NCBI GenBank assembly: GCA_043228905.1
Contig: JBHGNT010000010.1
Location: forward strand, 3,658,001 to 3,722,000
Reading direction: 5' to 3'
Length of the DNA stretch: 64,000 bases
From: Azolla caroliniana
Taxonomy: Eukaryota; Polypodiophyta
Made by a program: the position numbers and the translations under genes. The notes under the pieces were generated by a model. It saw nothing but the letters and a program-made list of their open reading frames with translations. It made no database searches and was not told the origin of the DNA. Below, piece after piece: positions 24,971 through 38,299 of the stretch; the stretch's first letter is position 1, and each line of letters starts with the position of its first letter.

Positions 24971-27900
24971 GTAATTAAAACTAAAGAATGTGACATTATT
25001 TCTCTTAACAACTTCTCGTCTTCATTTGTGCATGTACACTCGTAAACACACACTTAGTGTTGTGGTGTGTTTTAGATTGTGCGCGTGTATTAATATCTTT
25101 GTTTAGCTTATTGATTGTGTGTGTTCATGTGCATGTATTTGTATTTGGCGATTGTGCATTAGAATGCATAAGTATGCATGTTAGTTTTGTGTGAGCATAT
25201 ATGGTTAAGTATAAATGAACTTGTGTTGTGTGTGTTGTTTGTTTATGTGCATGTGGTTTTTGAACATTGGAATTTATGTATACTATATGTATAAATGTAT
25301 TGGCTTTTGAAAATATTTGTGGAACATATTGTTCCCTCACTCCCTTAGTTCATGGTAAGGTTTCTAAGGGTATTTTTGAAACATTACCCTTAATTCCCAT
25401 GTTGTTTTGAGTCTATGATTGACAACCATGTTATGTTGCCTTGGTTGTTGTAAGCTTCCCATGTGCCAACGTGATTTGCGACCTCGTACTTTTGTTTTTC
25501 GACAAGGTCTATGTGCTCGATTCCCAAATTTCCGAACTCAACAATGAGCGCCCTTGTTTGATAAAAATGACACTACTCTTTTAATATGCATGATTGCCTT
25601 TAATGGGTGCCTGGATTTGGCAAAATATTTATTGACACATTTGTATTTATCACATACTTGATTTAATTGTTATCACTTATATTTTATAGATCATCTTTTC
25701 CTTTCTATTGCCTTTAATGGGTATTAAACCCTTGACTTGATTTTTGAATGCTTAGCTCTTATCATTTGAGCCATGTTTTGATGTTATTTTTGTTATCTTG
25801 TTGATTTTCTTGCAATGTCATTTTGGCCTAAATCTCGATTGATAGTAAAACTTGACTTTTACATGCATTTCTCCCTTTGCACATGCCACGTCACGACAAT
25901 GGGTGAAACTATTTCCAAGAATCTAATTAATCTCGAGGATCTTGCTAACTCCAAGATCTTGAATCCTATAGGCTATGAATATGCCTAGATGCAAGAGAAG
26001 TACCTTCCTCCAAGGCAATAGAGTAGTTGACAAGATGATATGCATGCACGTGCTTTACATTCCCTTTTTTCAGAAACATTTGGAAAATCACTATATTTTG
26101 CTAGAAGGGAAGTGGACACACTGATTTTTGAGAGCAATTGGGTGTGACAAAGGTCATGTACAAGTGGATCTATTGGGCATCCCATAGAAAGGGAGCCACC
26201 TTAGAATTAAAAGCTAAAATAGTTTTCTTGGCCAATTCCAAAGTAGTAAGCGCAAATGCCCAAAGATGTTGCAAAGTAATAGGAGTAGAAATTAAGGTCA
26301 AAACAACAATAGGATGAGGGGTAGATATAATATATGCAAGAGCAGTATTCAAAGTTTAATCACAAAGATGAGTACCTTGTAATGTCCACATGAAAGTAGG
26401 GGCAACAACTTGAAGACAATTAGTGAAAATTTTACCCCAAGAAAGTAGTTAAAGAACTAGATCGGAAATAGGACCAACACCATGAACCCAAAGAGGGTTG
26501 GGAAGATAGTAGCAAAAGCAACACAAAGGTTGGCAAAACATTTGGTAGAAGTTGGCAATTCAAGCTTGCAAATCCACCATAAAATTATGGGACTTGGATT
26601 GAGCCATGGAAAATGAGGTGTATACGTCGATAAATAGAGACACCAAGTGGTTAAGAATAATCTCTCCCTGGTGCAAACCCACATTGAGAATGAGTGAGAT
26701 TGTCTCCTGTATAATTTCACCAACAATCTCCTTCTTGTGAGGTTTTCTCAATCCATTAGATGTTCATATGCTTTCGATTGAAGCAAATTTTAGGAGAAAG
26801 TAAATGTCCTTGTGGTCACACGATTAGAATCTCTTTTTGCTTTGATTTGCCTACTTAGGCCCTATTTCTTAAGAAGTCTTCATCACGTGCCTAGAATTCT
26901 CACTACAGAAGTCTACATTAGAGTACTTGACCTCCATCCAATTGGTTTTGGCCGGCCATTGCATTTGTTAGAAGGTTTTATTCACACATGGTTATATATT
27001 GTGGCATTCATGCATTTTTGTTTTTTGAGTGGGTGAGTAGTCAATATTAATAAAAATAATGCATTTGACATGTTATTAGAACCTTGTCTCATGATCCTCT
27101 AGTTGTGGAAGCAGTAAGATGCTTGGTGTTGGGTTGATTGTGGCTATGATGAAGATGTTTCTCTTTTGGAATTGTTATGTGTCATCATAAGAAGAATAGG
27201 AATAAGGTGTGGACAATATAAATACTCATTGATTACATGATGGTTTCTTCTCGTACATTAAACATCTACTATGACAATCTGCATTCTAACAACTTCCTAT
27301 ATTGTTGTACTAGTTGACTATCTATCCTAATTATTGATTACTTATGTATGCCCTCAACGTAGATGATTTATTATTAGTAAGAAGTGAAGTTCATGTTCAA
27401 TGTCAAGTATAAGGAGAATTTGAGTCATCATTTTAGTTAACTACATTACCTTTTTTTCATTAGGACTAAAATTGATATTATCAATATTATTGTAGGCACA
27501 ATTGATTATACACTTAATATAAGGAATATGATAGATATTTTCCCTTAATTAAATGTTGATATGGCTTTTCTCATCCATGTTATGCTGCATACCTCATATA
27601 TGAATTATAAATTACACGGATATGCATTTGTAAATGACAAGCTCGAGGGATTTCTAGAAATGGCATATTAATGTCTAGTAAATGTGAACCTTGAGATATT
27701 CATGGAAAATTAACCAAAGTTTTGTGGTATATTCGACAATGAACATGCATAATATGTATTCAAACATGCATTCATGTCACATGCGTATACAAATTTATTA
27801 ATGATGAACTATAGAAGTGGTAGTTGATATAAATTCTTAAATTATCCTATTCCAAATAAAGTATGTCAATTCGAGGATATGATAAAGAGATATGAAAAAT

Positions 27901-27980
27901 AAGTGGAACCAGCATAAATCACAAGAAAACAAGTTGTTTCGCACTATTGATGTGGAAAGTTGTTTCATACTGTTGTACCA
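24971..27980. other. intergenic, mostly unrecognised
   Basis: Mixed AT-rich sequence with weak - strand frames at 25,985-26,750 that do not show convincing protein motifs. One tRNA-like segment lies at 25,722-25,790. No host gene is recognised. Confidence 0.45.
25722..25790 (-). repeat. tRNA-like (SINE-type) fragment
   Basis: On the - strand: an A-box-like ATGGCTCAAATGATAAGAGC followed, at tRNA-like spacing, by a B-box-like AAGGGTTTAATACCC. It resembles a worn tRNA-derived SINE head. No stable cloverleaf is apparent, so I do not call it a tRNA gene. Confidence 0.4.
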
Positions 27981-28363
27981 ATTCATCACGAGTTCTTCAA
28001 CAATTCTTTCATTCCTTGGCCACAAAAGCTACTTAAATCTTATTGAATCCAAGTCATAAAAGTATGTATTGTGATACCACTATTATGAGTAATCATGTGT
28101 AAAGCCATTTCCCAATGGTTTTAATGATTCATCACGAGTTCTTTTGGAGTTTTTTTTTAACCCCTCAACCACAAAGACTAATGAAAACTCTTCGAAACCC
28201 AACCCCTAAAAGAATATTTTATGATACCACCATTGTAAGTAATTCATATGGAAAGCCAATTCACAATAATTTTACCCTGATTCATAACGAGTTCTTTGGG
28301 AGTTTTCTAATTCCTCAACCACGAAGAATGAAAACTCTTTAAACCCAACTCCTAAAAATATCT
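27981..28363. repeat. about 150-bp degenerate tandem repeat, three copies
   Basis: Units start with ATTCATCACGAGTTCTT at 27,981, 28,127 and 28,280 (spacing 146 and 153 bp). They share CCACAAAG, AAACTCTT and GATACCAC blocks. Divergence is considerable, so the array is old. Confidence 0.8.
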
Positions 28364-29899
28364 GTTCTAATATTACTATTACTACTAGTCTCTTTAACAA
28401 TTCTACCTAAAACATCTAATAAGCTATCCCAACCAGATTCTATAATTCTAGCCCACGTCCCGTACCATTTCCTCTCACTCTTTATTTCCTGTCCTTAGAG
28501 TTTTTTATGATAAAAGCAATCTTCATTTCTTGTCTTCTTTATGATGTAGCAAAGGTGCTTGCAATGGTGCAAGCACGAAGTTGATGAAGTGACACCACGT
28601 GGACTTTTACTTGGTATCTTATATTCATTGACTTAGTAAAAATGATAATAAGGCATCAATGACCACTACATATATGGAAGCATGTGTTCTTAAGCCTTAA
28701 ATAAGGTTTCATGCCCTTAAAGGGCAGTATTTCCAAACCTTTAAAGGCCATAAGATTAAAACCCTCAAAAATCTTATTCTCTTTTAGTGTGAACTGACAT
28801 ACACATTTGTTTTGTAATATTCATATGTTTCTTGGCCCTCACCTCAAAATAACTCAAAGTTGATGTATGGATAATCTCATGCATTTCACATTCATAATAA
28901 GAAGAGGAAACTAAATCCTAACTTCTAGTGTGTAGTTCATAAAACAATTTAGATCCTCTCGAAATCTAATCAAGAAAAAATTGTAATGACGCACATATCT
29001 CAATTCACAAGTTTAGGTGGAATGCATGCACAAGTTTATAGGTTAGCAAACCAGGAAAGAACAAGATCCAAAGAACCAAGAATATAGAACAATATGTACT
29101 TGTTATATGTTTGAAGGAACATAATATTTTCAAGTAATCTTGCAATCACCAAGAAAGAAAGGAGCTTTAAGAGTTGGTGATTATAAGCTTTGTGTTGAAG
29201 CTAACAAACTTGCATGTATACAACCAAGTCTATTTCTGAAAGATTTGTAGTGTAGCTAACATGGCTCCAATAAATATGTATTGTGATGATGATCTTTCCA
29301 TTAAATTGGTTTTAAAACTTAAATTTGTTGAGAAAGGTGGTAAGCAAACAAGTGTAGTACTTTTGATGAATCCCTGGAAGCAAAGGTTAATGTATGGATA
29401 TGAGGGTATTGGTCAAGATAGATGGTTAAAAAGATTACTCACTTCATGCTCAACATTTATACACTACAACCATTTACACACAAATTTTCTTTTGTACTGA
29501 AACCTCAAGCTATTTCGATCAGTACGAGTAAACTCACGATGATGAATAATTCACTTTAATGTTTAACCTCATAGCGAAGCCTAGAGTATTTGTGGAAAAT
29601 ATCTATTTGAAACTTTTATCTTGCTTTCTAACAACTCACAAGTCCTAAACTTAGTTTGTCATGGCGTGCTTGTAAAGGAAGGAACACTTATTTAAGAACA
29701 AATAAAAAGGGACAAAAAAATAGAAATGGGGGATTCAATAGAATTAGAAGAAACGGGAAAGGTATCATAATCTTGTGTCGCAACACCAAATTTGGTTGCT
29801 TTTAGACTAGGACACAAAAGTTGGAAAAAGGTGGACATATTGTGAAGAACAATTTAGAATGTACAGGCTATATATGTTTGTGCAACCTTCTATGTTCCA
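28364..29899. other. intergenic, no gene recognised
   Basis: No protein motif, RNA gene or transposon end was found. The 79-codon + strand frame at 29,261-29,500 has no recognisable features. Confidence 0.4.
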
Positions 29900-30325
29900 C
29901 ATTGATGTGGAGAACTCCAACGTATTGGTTTCATGATGCTATTTTATAATCAGGATGTTCCCTACTTATGTAATATTGATTGTTCTAACTAAAAAAGGAA
30001 GATTTAGAAATTTCACTAGGAAGATTCCCTACTTATGATTGGTATCTAGGTTCTTCTTTCCGATGGCTTCACCATGGTGAACCAATTTGATATTTGGGAT
30101 GTATGGTTGGTATAGATTTGAGGCCAAAAGCAATGCTATCTCCGTTACTATTATCAATAAAACGTAAACTATTATATTGGGATGCCCAACAATTGTCCTT
30201 TGCAGGTCGGGTTGTAGTAGCAAACTCAATATTGTTGGCTTCAATGTGGTTTATAACATATGTTTGGCTATTTTCTAGATATGCAATAATGAAAGTGCAA
30301 AGCTTGATTCATAATTTCCTCTAGT

Positions 30326-30339
30326 GGGGGGGGGGGGGG
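30326..30339. repeat. poly-G tract in LINE coding region
   Basis: Fourteen G residues lie where the LINE family normally has TGGGGTGG-type codons for Trp-Gly-Gly. This looks like slippage growth of a short G run, and it breaks the frame. Confidence 0.8.
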
Positions 30340-30659
30340 ATGGATCTCCAACAGTAGCCAAAGTTACTTGGAATGTGTTGATTCAACCTAAAAGCAATGG
30401 AGGGTTGGATTTGATAGATCCTTTGATGCAATCAACAACCCTCTTGACTAAGCTTGTGATTAGAGTATTGCTGCTAGGATCAGAAGCTTGGAAAGGAATA
30501 TTTCTAAATCAGTTAATGTAGTTAAATCCTAAGACGGGAGGAGTTTGGTCACCCTCTTTAAAGTGGTTGTTCTTGAATGATGTGCAAACGGCAAGGCGGG
30601 ATCATTCATCCAATAGATTTTTGCTAGGAATCATAAGGGCATGGGATGTGATTAAGTCT

Positions 30660-30943
30660 TGTTGAGCGAGCAAGCTCAACCGGATCCGGATCATTTGAAT
30701 AAGCCTGAGCCGGATCGGTATCCAGATACAACCGGCCAGATCGGAGAGCCGGATTCGAGCGGGAACCAGAAGCCTAGCAGTAGCCTAGACTACTAGGTAA
30801 TCATTGTCTCGTAGTTAGTGTCAGTCGCTCGTATGAGCATTGAAGTACTTCTGTCAATCCTTTATGGACTTTGTATAAATAGTGTTGTTATAGCAGATTG
30901 TATGTACAGAGTTTTTAGAGTGATTTTTGAATTGAGTTTATGT

Positions 30944-30994
<51 letters not shown>

Positions 30995-31086
30995 CCGTGT
31001 ATACTCTCTGTGTATTAAGCTTCTCCATTAAACCTCTTATTCTATGTTGCTATCCGGCTGAGCCGGTTTTGTCTAATGCTTCCACA
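30660..31086 (+). mobile_element. solo LTR or TRIM-like insertion inside LINE
   Basis: A foreign block of about 427 bp begins TGTTGAGCGAGCAAGCTCAA and ends near CTTCCACA. It contains a TATA box (GTATAAAT, about 30,873-30,880) followed about 80 bp later by a long (CT)n run, an organisation typical of an LTR. It is GC-rich at its left (CCGGATCC and GAGCCGGAT motifs), unlike the LINE. LINE-like sequence is found on both sides. I could not find a clean target-site duplication, so the right boundary is approximate. No primer site or internal region follows. Confidence 0.5.
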
Positions 31087-32660
31087 TGTTTACTTTTACA
31101 AGTCCCTCTTGCTTAAGGACTAGCCTTCTACATGGGATGTGTTACTTAATAAGCCTCTTCTTGCCAATTCTCTATTTTAGGATAATACAAGAAAAGTGTT
31201 GGGCCTAAGAACTCACCTTGCCTGGGGTAAATTGGATAATGGGCCAATTGTGTTTGTAAGAACTTGGACTCAATTTTGGCAAATGCCACAAGAAGGTCAT
31301 CTTGCACATTTACAATCTGTTCATGGTGCCAAGATAATGACTGCTAGCATATTGGAAGCATATTCTTCGTTTTCTACAACCTTCCAATCCAGGTAGGAAC
31401 ATCTGTGGTTTGTATGCTTCATAAATGACACATTGATGGTTGTCAAAGGTGTTTGAACTAACGGGTGCGCTTCTTATTTGCAGGTCCTAGACAACCATAG
31501 ATTGCAACCTTATACTTTGATTACAGTTATCTACAACGCTTGTGAAGTACACCCATTAGAGTGGTTTCTAAAAAAGGAAAGAAATGGATGCTTTATCCTT
31601 ATCCTTCAATTGCTCATATGTGTGATATGTTGTGGTTATACGCAAAAGACCCTGTTTCAAGATTAACATGGGATGGGGGGGTTGGTTTTGGTCACATTCC
31701 TTAGAGGAACAGATCATAAAGGTTCCCTTCTTTCAGTACTCAGTAAAACTTGGAAGATCATTACTGCTCTCTCGAAATGTAACAATACCAACAACTTAGA
31801 AACATTGAACCACCTAGGGTGTCTCAACTTTGCATTTGAAAACCTATTGGAGATGGATTGTCATTTCAGGGGGCCAACTAAATTTATTCTCTTCAGATGG
31901 CTATTAGTGAATATGGCATTACCAATTGGTCATTCATTGAAAGGGAATGTAGCACCCAATCTTCGCCAATGTGGTTTTTGCCATGAAGCACAGGAGACTG
32001 CCAAGCATGTCCTTTGGTCTTGTCCCTTGCCTCAACAAGTATCTATTTTCATGAGGATTAGCAATGTGGGGAGTGTTACATTCCAACTTGATGATGTATG
32101 AGGTAGATGATGTTCAGGAGGCAATGATGGTATATAATAGAAGATTGATATTAGTTAGCCCCTTTCAGTAACCTTGAAAGCAGGTGCAATCTGTCCAAGT
32201 TTGGAAAACAATGACTACGGTAACGTTATGGGCATTATGGAAATGTCGATGTAACTGACTTTATGATGTGGCAGATCTTCGTCTCTCAGATGTCCTGCTT
32301 GAGATATGGGAGAACTTGTTAGTCGTGGCCAATATGACAATATGCATGGTTCCCTAGAGACTGTGAACAGGAGAAGGAAGAAGCTTCTTCACTTAAGGAA
32401 AAAGTTGCCCCTGTTTATAGAGTCAACTCAAGGGCCTCAATGGCACTATTGACTTCCATGAACCCTTTCTTGAATATCAATAAATCATGGCAGTGTACAT
32501 CAACAAATTCCAACACCTTCTACAAAGTCCTATCTTTGGTCTTAGGATTATTGTACATCATTGTACATAAAAAGTTGTAAGCTTTTGGGTAGACAATTTA
32601 CGTTATAGCCTTCGGGCGTTTTTTCTTAATACTATTGAAGAAAAATATGTGAAGAAGATG

Positions 32661-35060
32661 ATGAAAAGATTCAGAAATTTCTATTTATGGAATTGCAAAA
32701 GACCTAGTTTTTTGTAATGGTATGGAGACCCCTAAAGTTGTATCCGAAAGATGATTTTCTAATAATGAGTAAAAAAAGAACTTTATTGAGGATCTTGAAC
32801 AAAGAGTAAAGATAGGGTATGTGATAGGTTGGTGGTCAGTGTATGCTAGGGTTGTTAATCAAGAAATTTACCTTATATGATTGTATTGAAGTTTTTTTTG
32901 GGGGCTGGGGGGTTGTGAAAATTGTGAATTTAACATGTTTTCTCATGACTATTGGTGAGAAATGTGTTCTATTCAACTTCTTTACATCTCTTTATCTAGT
33001 GTTTTAGAGGTTTCAGGTATTAATTATTTGTTGTTCTGAAAGGTCCAAAATTGGTAATTATGACCATCGTACATCTATGTCATGCTTTCTAAAATGAGGA
33101 TGTTGTACCCACAAGCGGTAATCAACCCCTCTCCTAATTCCATCAATAAATCCTTGAATAGTGTCAAATTATGCACAAGTCTTGCAAGCACCCACATTCT
33201 TGTAAGTAGTACAAATAGTTTCTACGAGGTAAACAATAATTTTTTCATTGGTTCATATGATATTTTTAATAAAGAACTAGGGATGTCAACTAAAGGCGTC
33301 ATATTGGCGTCCATAATCTCCTTATATTGATCAAATGTAAAGCCAAGGGATGAGCCTATTGCAAGACACGTCAGTGAACATGCATTCTTGTAATATTCTC
33401 TTACAAGAAGCCCATACTTATTAAGTGATGAGATTAATGCTCTCTTGCATTTTGTGAGGCAAAATTTCTAGACTTGTTGAGGAAAAGGTACAATTCCAAT
33501 GTGCAAGAACTGGACAAAAAAACAAAATTCCATTCCTCTATAGTAATCACACAAGTGTCTATGAAGAGAGGTGTGAAATGTGCACTCATTATTATACCAC
33601 CAATAAATATTTTGTTGCAATCGTCAATGTTAGCAAGTTCCTTACATTCTCTCTTTTGATTATGTAGACGGTTATTTGACTTCTTCTAGGTGGAGACTTC
33701 ACTTAGTGAGTGTCGTTGCTCAAACCTTCCTCGAGAGCAACTAAATATGATTGAGAACGAGAGATTTTAGGAAACAATGGGGGAAAACTAGTTGCATTTT
33801 AGGGAGATCATGGGCATTGTATGTAAAAATAGAACATGATCTAATTGGTAACAATTCCTAGAAGCATGTATCTAATAACTAGGACAGTGTGAGGAAGGCT
33901 GAAGTGGGAGATATGGAAGGGTTAAACAACAATGTGTCAATAAATCTTATGAGCTCGCCAGATTAAGTTGATAAAGGCACATAAACTTTGTGTAGAGTCT
34001 GTTCGATGGGAAGTGATAGTTGACAATAACTCGTGCCAACAATATGGATATGGTTGACCAAAGAGGGGTTTGGACGTTTGCATAATGTGATGTAATTTGA
34101 GGACCAAATGTGTTTAGGTTTCTATCTTATGGAAATTCAAAGGAGTAGATCAACGATGCTGAAAGATACAGTACTCCACACCCATTGGAAGAGTGTACAA
34201 CTCTCTCCAAGTAATCCGTGTAGGAATGCTCATTGTACTTAGCTTGCCTCACAACTCATTTAAGCCCAAACAAAGTACACACAACACAAATGAGCTTTCC
34301 TAATGGATTATTTGGAGAGAGATAAGTAATTCAAGGGTTAGAGATGCCCCATACCCTGGGGGGAGAATGAAACACACCCTCCACAAATAGATATGGTCGA
34401 TGATTGGGAAACCATTGAATTCTTGAGTTTAGAGTTCTCAAACACAATTGTACAGTTGAGGCAATGCTCCCTTATATGGTGTTGGGATTGGTAAATATGA
34501 CCATTTTACCTTTTTATTTCTATTTAGCACACTTGTTAAGCTCCATTCTCGGATAAGAGAACAAGATATACACCAAGCTTTTAGAGAAATCAATACATTT
34601 TTTTTTCTTCTCACCAAGCTTATCCATTCTTCCTCAAGCCCCTTCATTGCACCACCCCTCCAAGAGTTATGAGCTTGATGCGGCTTTCCTAGTTCAACTA
34701 AGCCCCATGTGACAAGGACGAGATTTATCTCTGTGTAAAATCTCGTATGAGTACCTTCACCCTAAACTTTATATTCTCACAACTTTTTTTTATCCTCTGT
34801 GTGAGTTGAATCGACTTGGTTTAGAAACCATTTTATGTGCATGTTTCTTGATATTATAAAAAGGTGGGCAATTGAATGACATCACGAAAGTTGACAATCT
34901 ATACATCAAGATCTTCAATTCCACCACACGTGTCCTTTTTTTTAGTAAGACTTTATTATTAGTGGGAAACCTCAAATTGAGATGAAAACCTACAAAGAAT
35001 AGAGAATTATAGAAGTGTCGATTAGTCAATAAAGAGCTTAGAAGCACTTAAAGTAAAGAG
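32661..35060. other. intergenic, no gene recognised
   Basis: No recognisable protein motif, RNA gene or transposon end in this stretch. Confidence 0.4.
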
Positions 35061-35061
35061 T

Positions 35062-35650
35062 GTAAATTTGCAATGTGATGTCTCTAAGTTGCCGACAATC
35101 AAACAGAGATTGCCTAATAATATTGCTAATGCCTATATTGGAATGGAGTATGCCAAATACACCAAACACGATGTATTGATCAAGCAAATTGGCATTGAAA
35201 AGGTCATTCACACAATCCAATGGGATTTTGTGGAATCCACAATGGTCAAACTAGGATTCGGCCTGAAAACGTCTCAAGTAATCTATTGGTTTTATGGGTC
35301 TAGTACATCTTGATGCATTATTGATGGCGAGTTGACAAATTCATCCACCTTAGCCAAATCAGTATGACAAGATTGTCCTATAAGTGCATTGTTATATGCA
35401 ATTGCAACTCATCCACTGTTATTGTACATGGATCATCTAGACTGTATCAATCGGTCAACTTCACGATTTGAAAACAAAAGAAGACATGCTTTTGTGGATC
35501 GGGCATATGTAGATGATATATCATTCGTGTCACAAAACTATCCAAATAATATGAGAGTGATTATGGATGCCCTTAAATTGTACATGAATTAGTTGTTGGA
35601 CTGCATGTTAACTTTAGCAAGTCCAAACTCCTAACCTTGCCACCGCATGT
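35062..35650 (+). pseudogene. LINE reverse transcriptase catalytic-core fragment
   Basis: Frames at 35,068-35,313 and 35,389-35,592 encode pieces of the polymerase palm: GFGLKTSQVIYWFYGSSTS, then a frame break, then CPISALLYAIATHPLLLYMD and the catalytic-box region AYVDDISF. The order (LGFG, QDCPISALLYA, then the Asp-Asp box) matches plant LINE reverse transcriptases. Stops separate the pieces, so it is non-functional. Its N- and C-terminal neighbours are not recognisable. Confidence 0.75.
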
Positions 35651-37884
35651 GTCCACCCATTATCTCAGTGGTGTTCAACTCAAGGCAACAGAAGTTGGAA
35701 CACATAAGGAAGGCTTTGTTACCGCTACTTATGTTGGGGTCACAAGAAGAGGACACAATTGCTTCTAGAGGGTTTTGAAAGGAAATTGGTGGTGCAAATT
35801 GGTTGATATAGACGACATGTATTAAAAGCTTACAAAGTTGAGAATTGTTCATGTGAGATGATGAATGGACACATGAAGGAGAATTGTGCAAATAACATGG
35901 CAAAGATAAAGGATTAGGCGATCAATGAGAGGTAGGAGTTTAGGGAATGCATGTCTATTTGAGATAACAATCAACGGACATACTCTAGGTCCCTTGGTCT
36001 AGCTTTCTCTTAAGACTATATGTGTTTACTTTCAGGCCTCATATAAGATCATATGTCTTCGTGTGCATGCCCTTTTCATGTCTTTCTTTGTTTGAACCAA
36101 ATCAAGATGAACCCGAATAAGCATCTATTGGGATTCTAGTAGAGAAACCAAGCTCAATCACATACCTTGTGTGTTAACACACACTCCTTGGGACACATGT
36201 TTGATGAATGGGAGATGTCGATTAAGTAGAGGGAAGCTATGTTGACTTGGCTAACTTGATTTTACTGATTGATGAAGAGTTCAATGTTGCTACCATGAGG
36301 GAACTTGGCATGAAGAGACCTATAAAAAGAACAAGATCAACCATGTCCCTCCATTTGTAAGAAGAACTAGATTACTTAGTTCAATTACGATGACTACACG
36401 ATGCATCACTATGCCTTTAGAATGAAGATAGTGGAGATTGTACCCATACGAGAAAGTTACGCCAAAGTAGATTGTGATCTCTATGGGCAAAACTGATGGA
36501 TGAAGAGATGCAAAGTCTTTTGAAAAAGGATATAGTGGACCACCTCTACTACATAGTATCATTGCTTGGTGATGGGTCTAAAAAGTGAATGACATTATTA
36601 AGTTATTGACTAATATAAGGAACGAGTTGTATAGAAAGGCTATGCTCAAATACATGAGTGGCGTTATCAACTACATATTTTATGAAGAGGGAGTTCCAAT
36701 CCATGATTCAAAGATTGCATAGTTGTTGATTGAGCTGGTAACCCCATGAATGATATCGAGCTTTTCATTTCTTAGGAAGCTATGCCATCTCTAGGAGCAA
36801 CTAGATGTCACTTACTATGAATTTGTTGAGCATAGAGATGGGGCACAATGATTCCTACATCTAGCATGGTTTGTCTATTGTGATCCTTGAAGGACTTTGA
36901 TGTCAAATTTGCCTAGTCTCCTTGATCGACCAAGATTACGGGGAGATGAGGGAAAACCAAGCTTATCCTTGGTTGCATGATACAACACATTTTAGCTTGG
37001 ATTGGCGCGATGAGAATATAAGCATTCTAGGCACGAGTTTGTCAAACTCCACAATGGATGTAATGAATGGGATCTCCTTTGCAATGAATAGGGTTGATAT
37101 TTTAGAACATTCACTCACTTTCCCATAATTACTAAATTTATCTTAACTTCTCTAGGTACATGTGTAGATTTTTTATATGAGCCATGTTGATTAGCTTTTT
37201 AATGAAAAGTGTTCTTATCATTGTAATCTTTGATTGATTTGTTAATGCACCTTATTGTCTTTAGTATCTTGTCTTTGTCTTTGTCTTTGTCTTCGTCTCT
37301 AGTTTCCCTCGCACACATAGCACATAACACATCTATCCACCTACCGATCTATTTCTCCTCGTCAATGTCGATCGATTATATACAAGTAGTGGAACCAAAT
37401 TGCACTTTATCAATTATACCAAATTATTATCCAAGGGAATTAGAAGAGCTAATACTACTAGAGGCTGATAGTGATCGATCATTTACAATTTGTTGAATTT
37501 AACATAATCAAACCAAATCTTAAAAATCATGTACTGAATAAGGATCCTAGAGATTTACGAGTAATGAAACAAACTAGGGTTTTATGGATAATATAGAAGT
37601 AAGTTGTCGAGCTCCAACCTTAAAGATTATATCCCAAATAAGCATCCAAACGGAATTGGGAGTGGTGAAAAAATTGAGGGTTAATATTAATAGGTAATAT
37701 ACAAGTTATTGAAATGAATTGAAATGGGGATTGTAAATTGTATAGCAAACAAGCATCCAAGGGGAGGTGGACCGATGAAATTACCGAGGGGATGAGACAC
37801 GATTCATTGTATGTAGTCGAGTGGACAGACTAAATCGAGTAAGCATACACAGGGGGTTTCGATGTGAACAAACTACATACTGTA

Positions 37885-37900
37885 GGGGGGGGGGGGGGGG
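37885..37900. repeat. poly-G tract, 16 bp
   Basis: Sixteen consecutive G residues, the longest G homopolymer in the window. Confidence 0.85.
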
Positions 37901-38185
37901 TCCAATGTTGATCAATCATACTACAGGTAATTGAGAGAGAGAGGAGAAAAAGGAATAGGCGAGCTAGCTTACTTTGTGAAGGAAGAGGTTAGCTAGCTTA
38001 CTCTCTCAGCTAGCTAAGAAGGAAGTGAAACCAAAGAGCAGAAGAAGCCAAAGGATAAAAGGAAAAGGAAAAAGAGAGAGAGAGTGAACCTAATTCAATA
38101 ACTTCGAGCCCACACTCGGCATTAAAAGCCCATGGGGAAGAGTAGATAGATAGATGGGCATATATGCATGTATCTAGAGAGAGAA

Positions 38186-38188
38186 GAA

Positions 38189-38221
<33 letters not shown>
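38186..38221. repeat. (GA)n microsatellite
   Basis: A GA dinucleotide run of about 36 bp ending in GGGGG. Confidence 0.85.
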
Positions 38222-38224
<3 letters not shown>

Positions 38225-38299
38225 GTCCTTTATGTTCTTTTGCTTTTTGCTTTTTTACTTTATTGTGCGAAGGGGGGTTGGTGAAGCTTAGCCCTTTTT

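Larger units (their letters stand above)
29900..32660 (+). pseudogene. LINE (zf-RVT type) 3' portion, interrupted
   Basis: Frames at 30,094-30,521 encode the post-catalytic part of a plant LINE polymerase: KLLYWDAQQLSFAGRVVVAN, then FLW and GG, then VTWNVLIQPKSNGGLDLIDP and KLVIRVLLLGSEAWKG. Farther on (31,673-32,101) lie FILFRWLLVNMALP and the zinc-binding CGFCHEAQETAKHVLWSCPL. The sequence ends near 32,660 with CGGGCGTTTTTTCTTAATACTATTGAAG, a tail found again in reverse at 41.8 kb. Stops, frameshifts, a 14-G run in the FLWGG codons and an inserted LTR-like block (30,660-31,086) make it a pseudogene. The endonuclease and catalytic core are missing. Confidence 0.8.

Noticed and set aside
25985-26751. 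Possible reverse-transcriptase-like piece on the - strand (VGLHQGE near 26,660)
   Set aside because: The resemblance to a LINE core motif is one short string with no supporting neighbours in order. Too weak to annotate.
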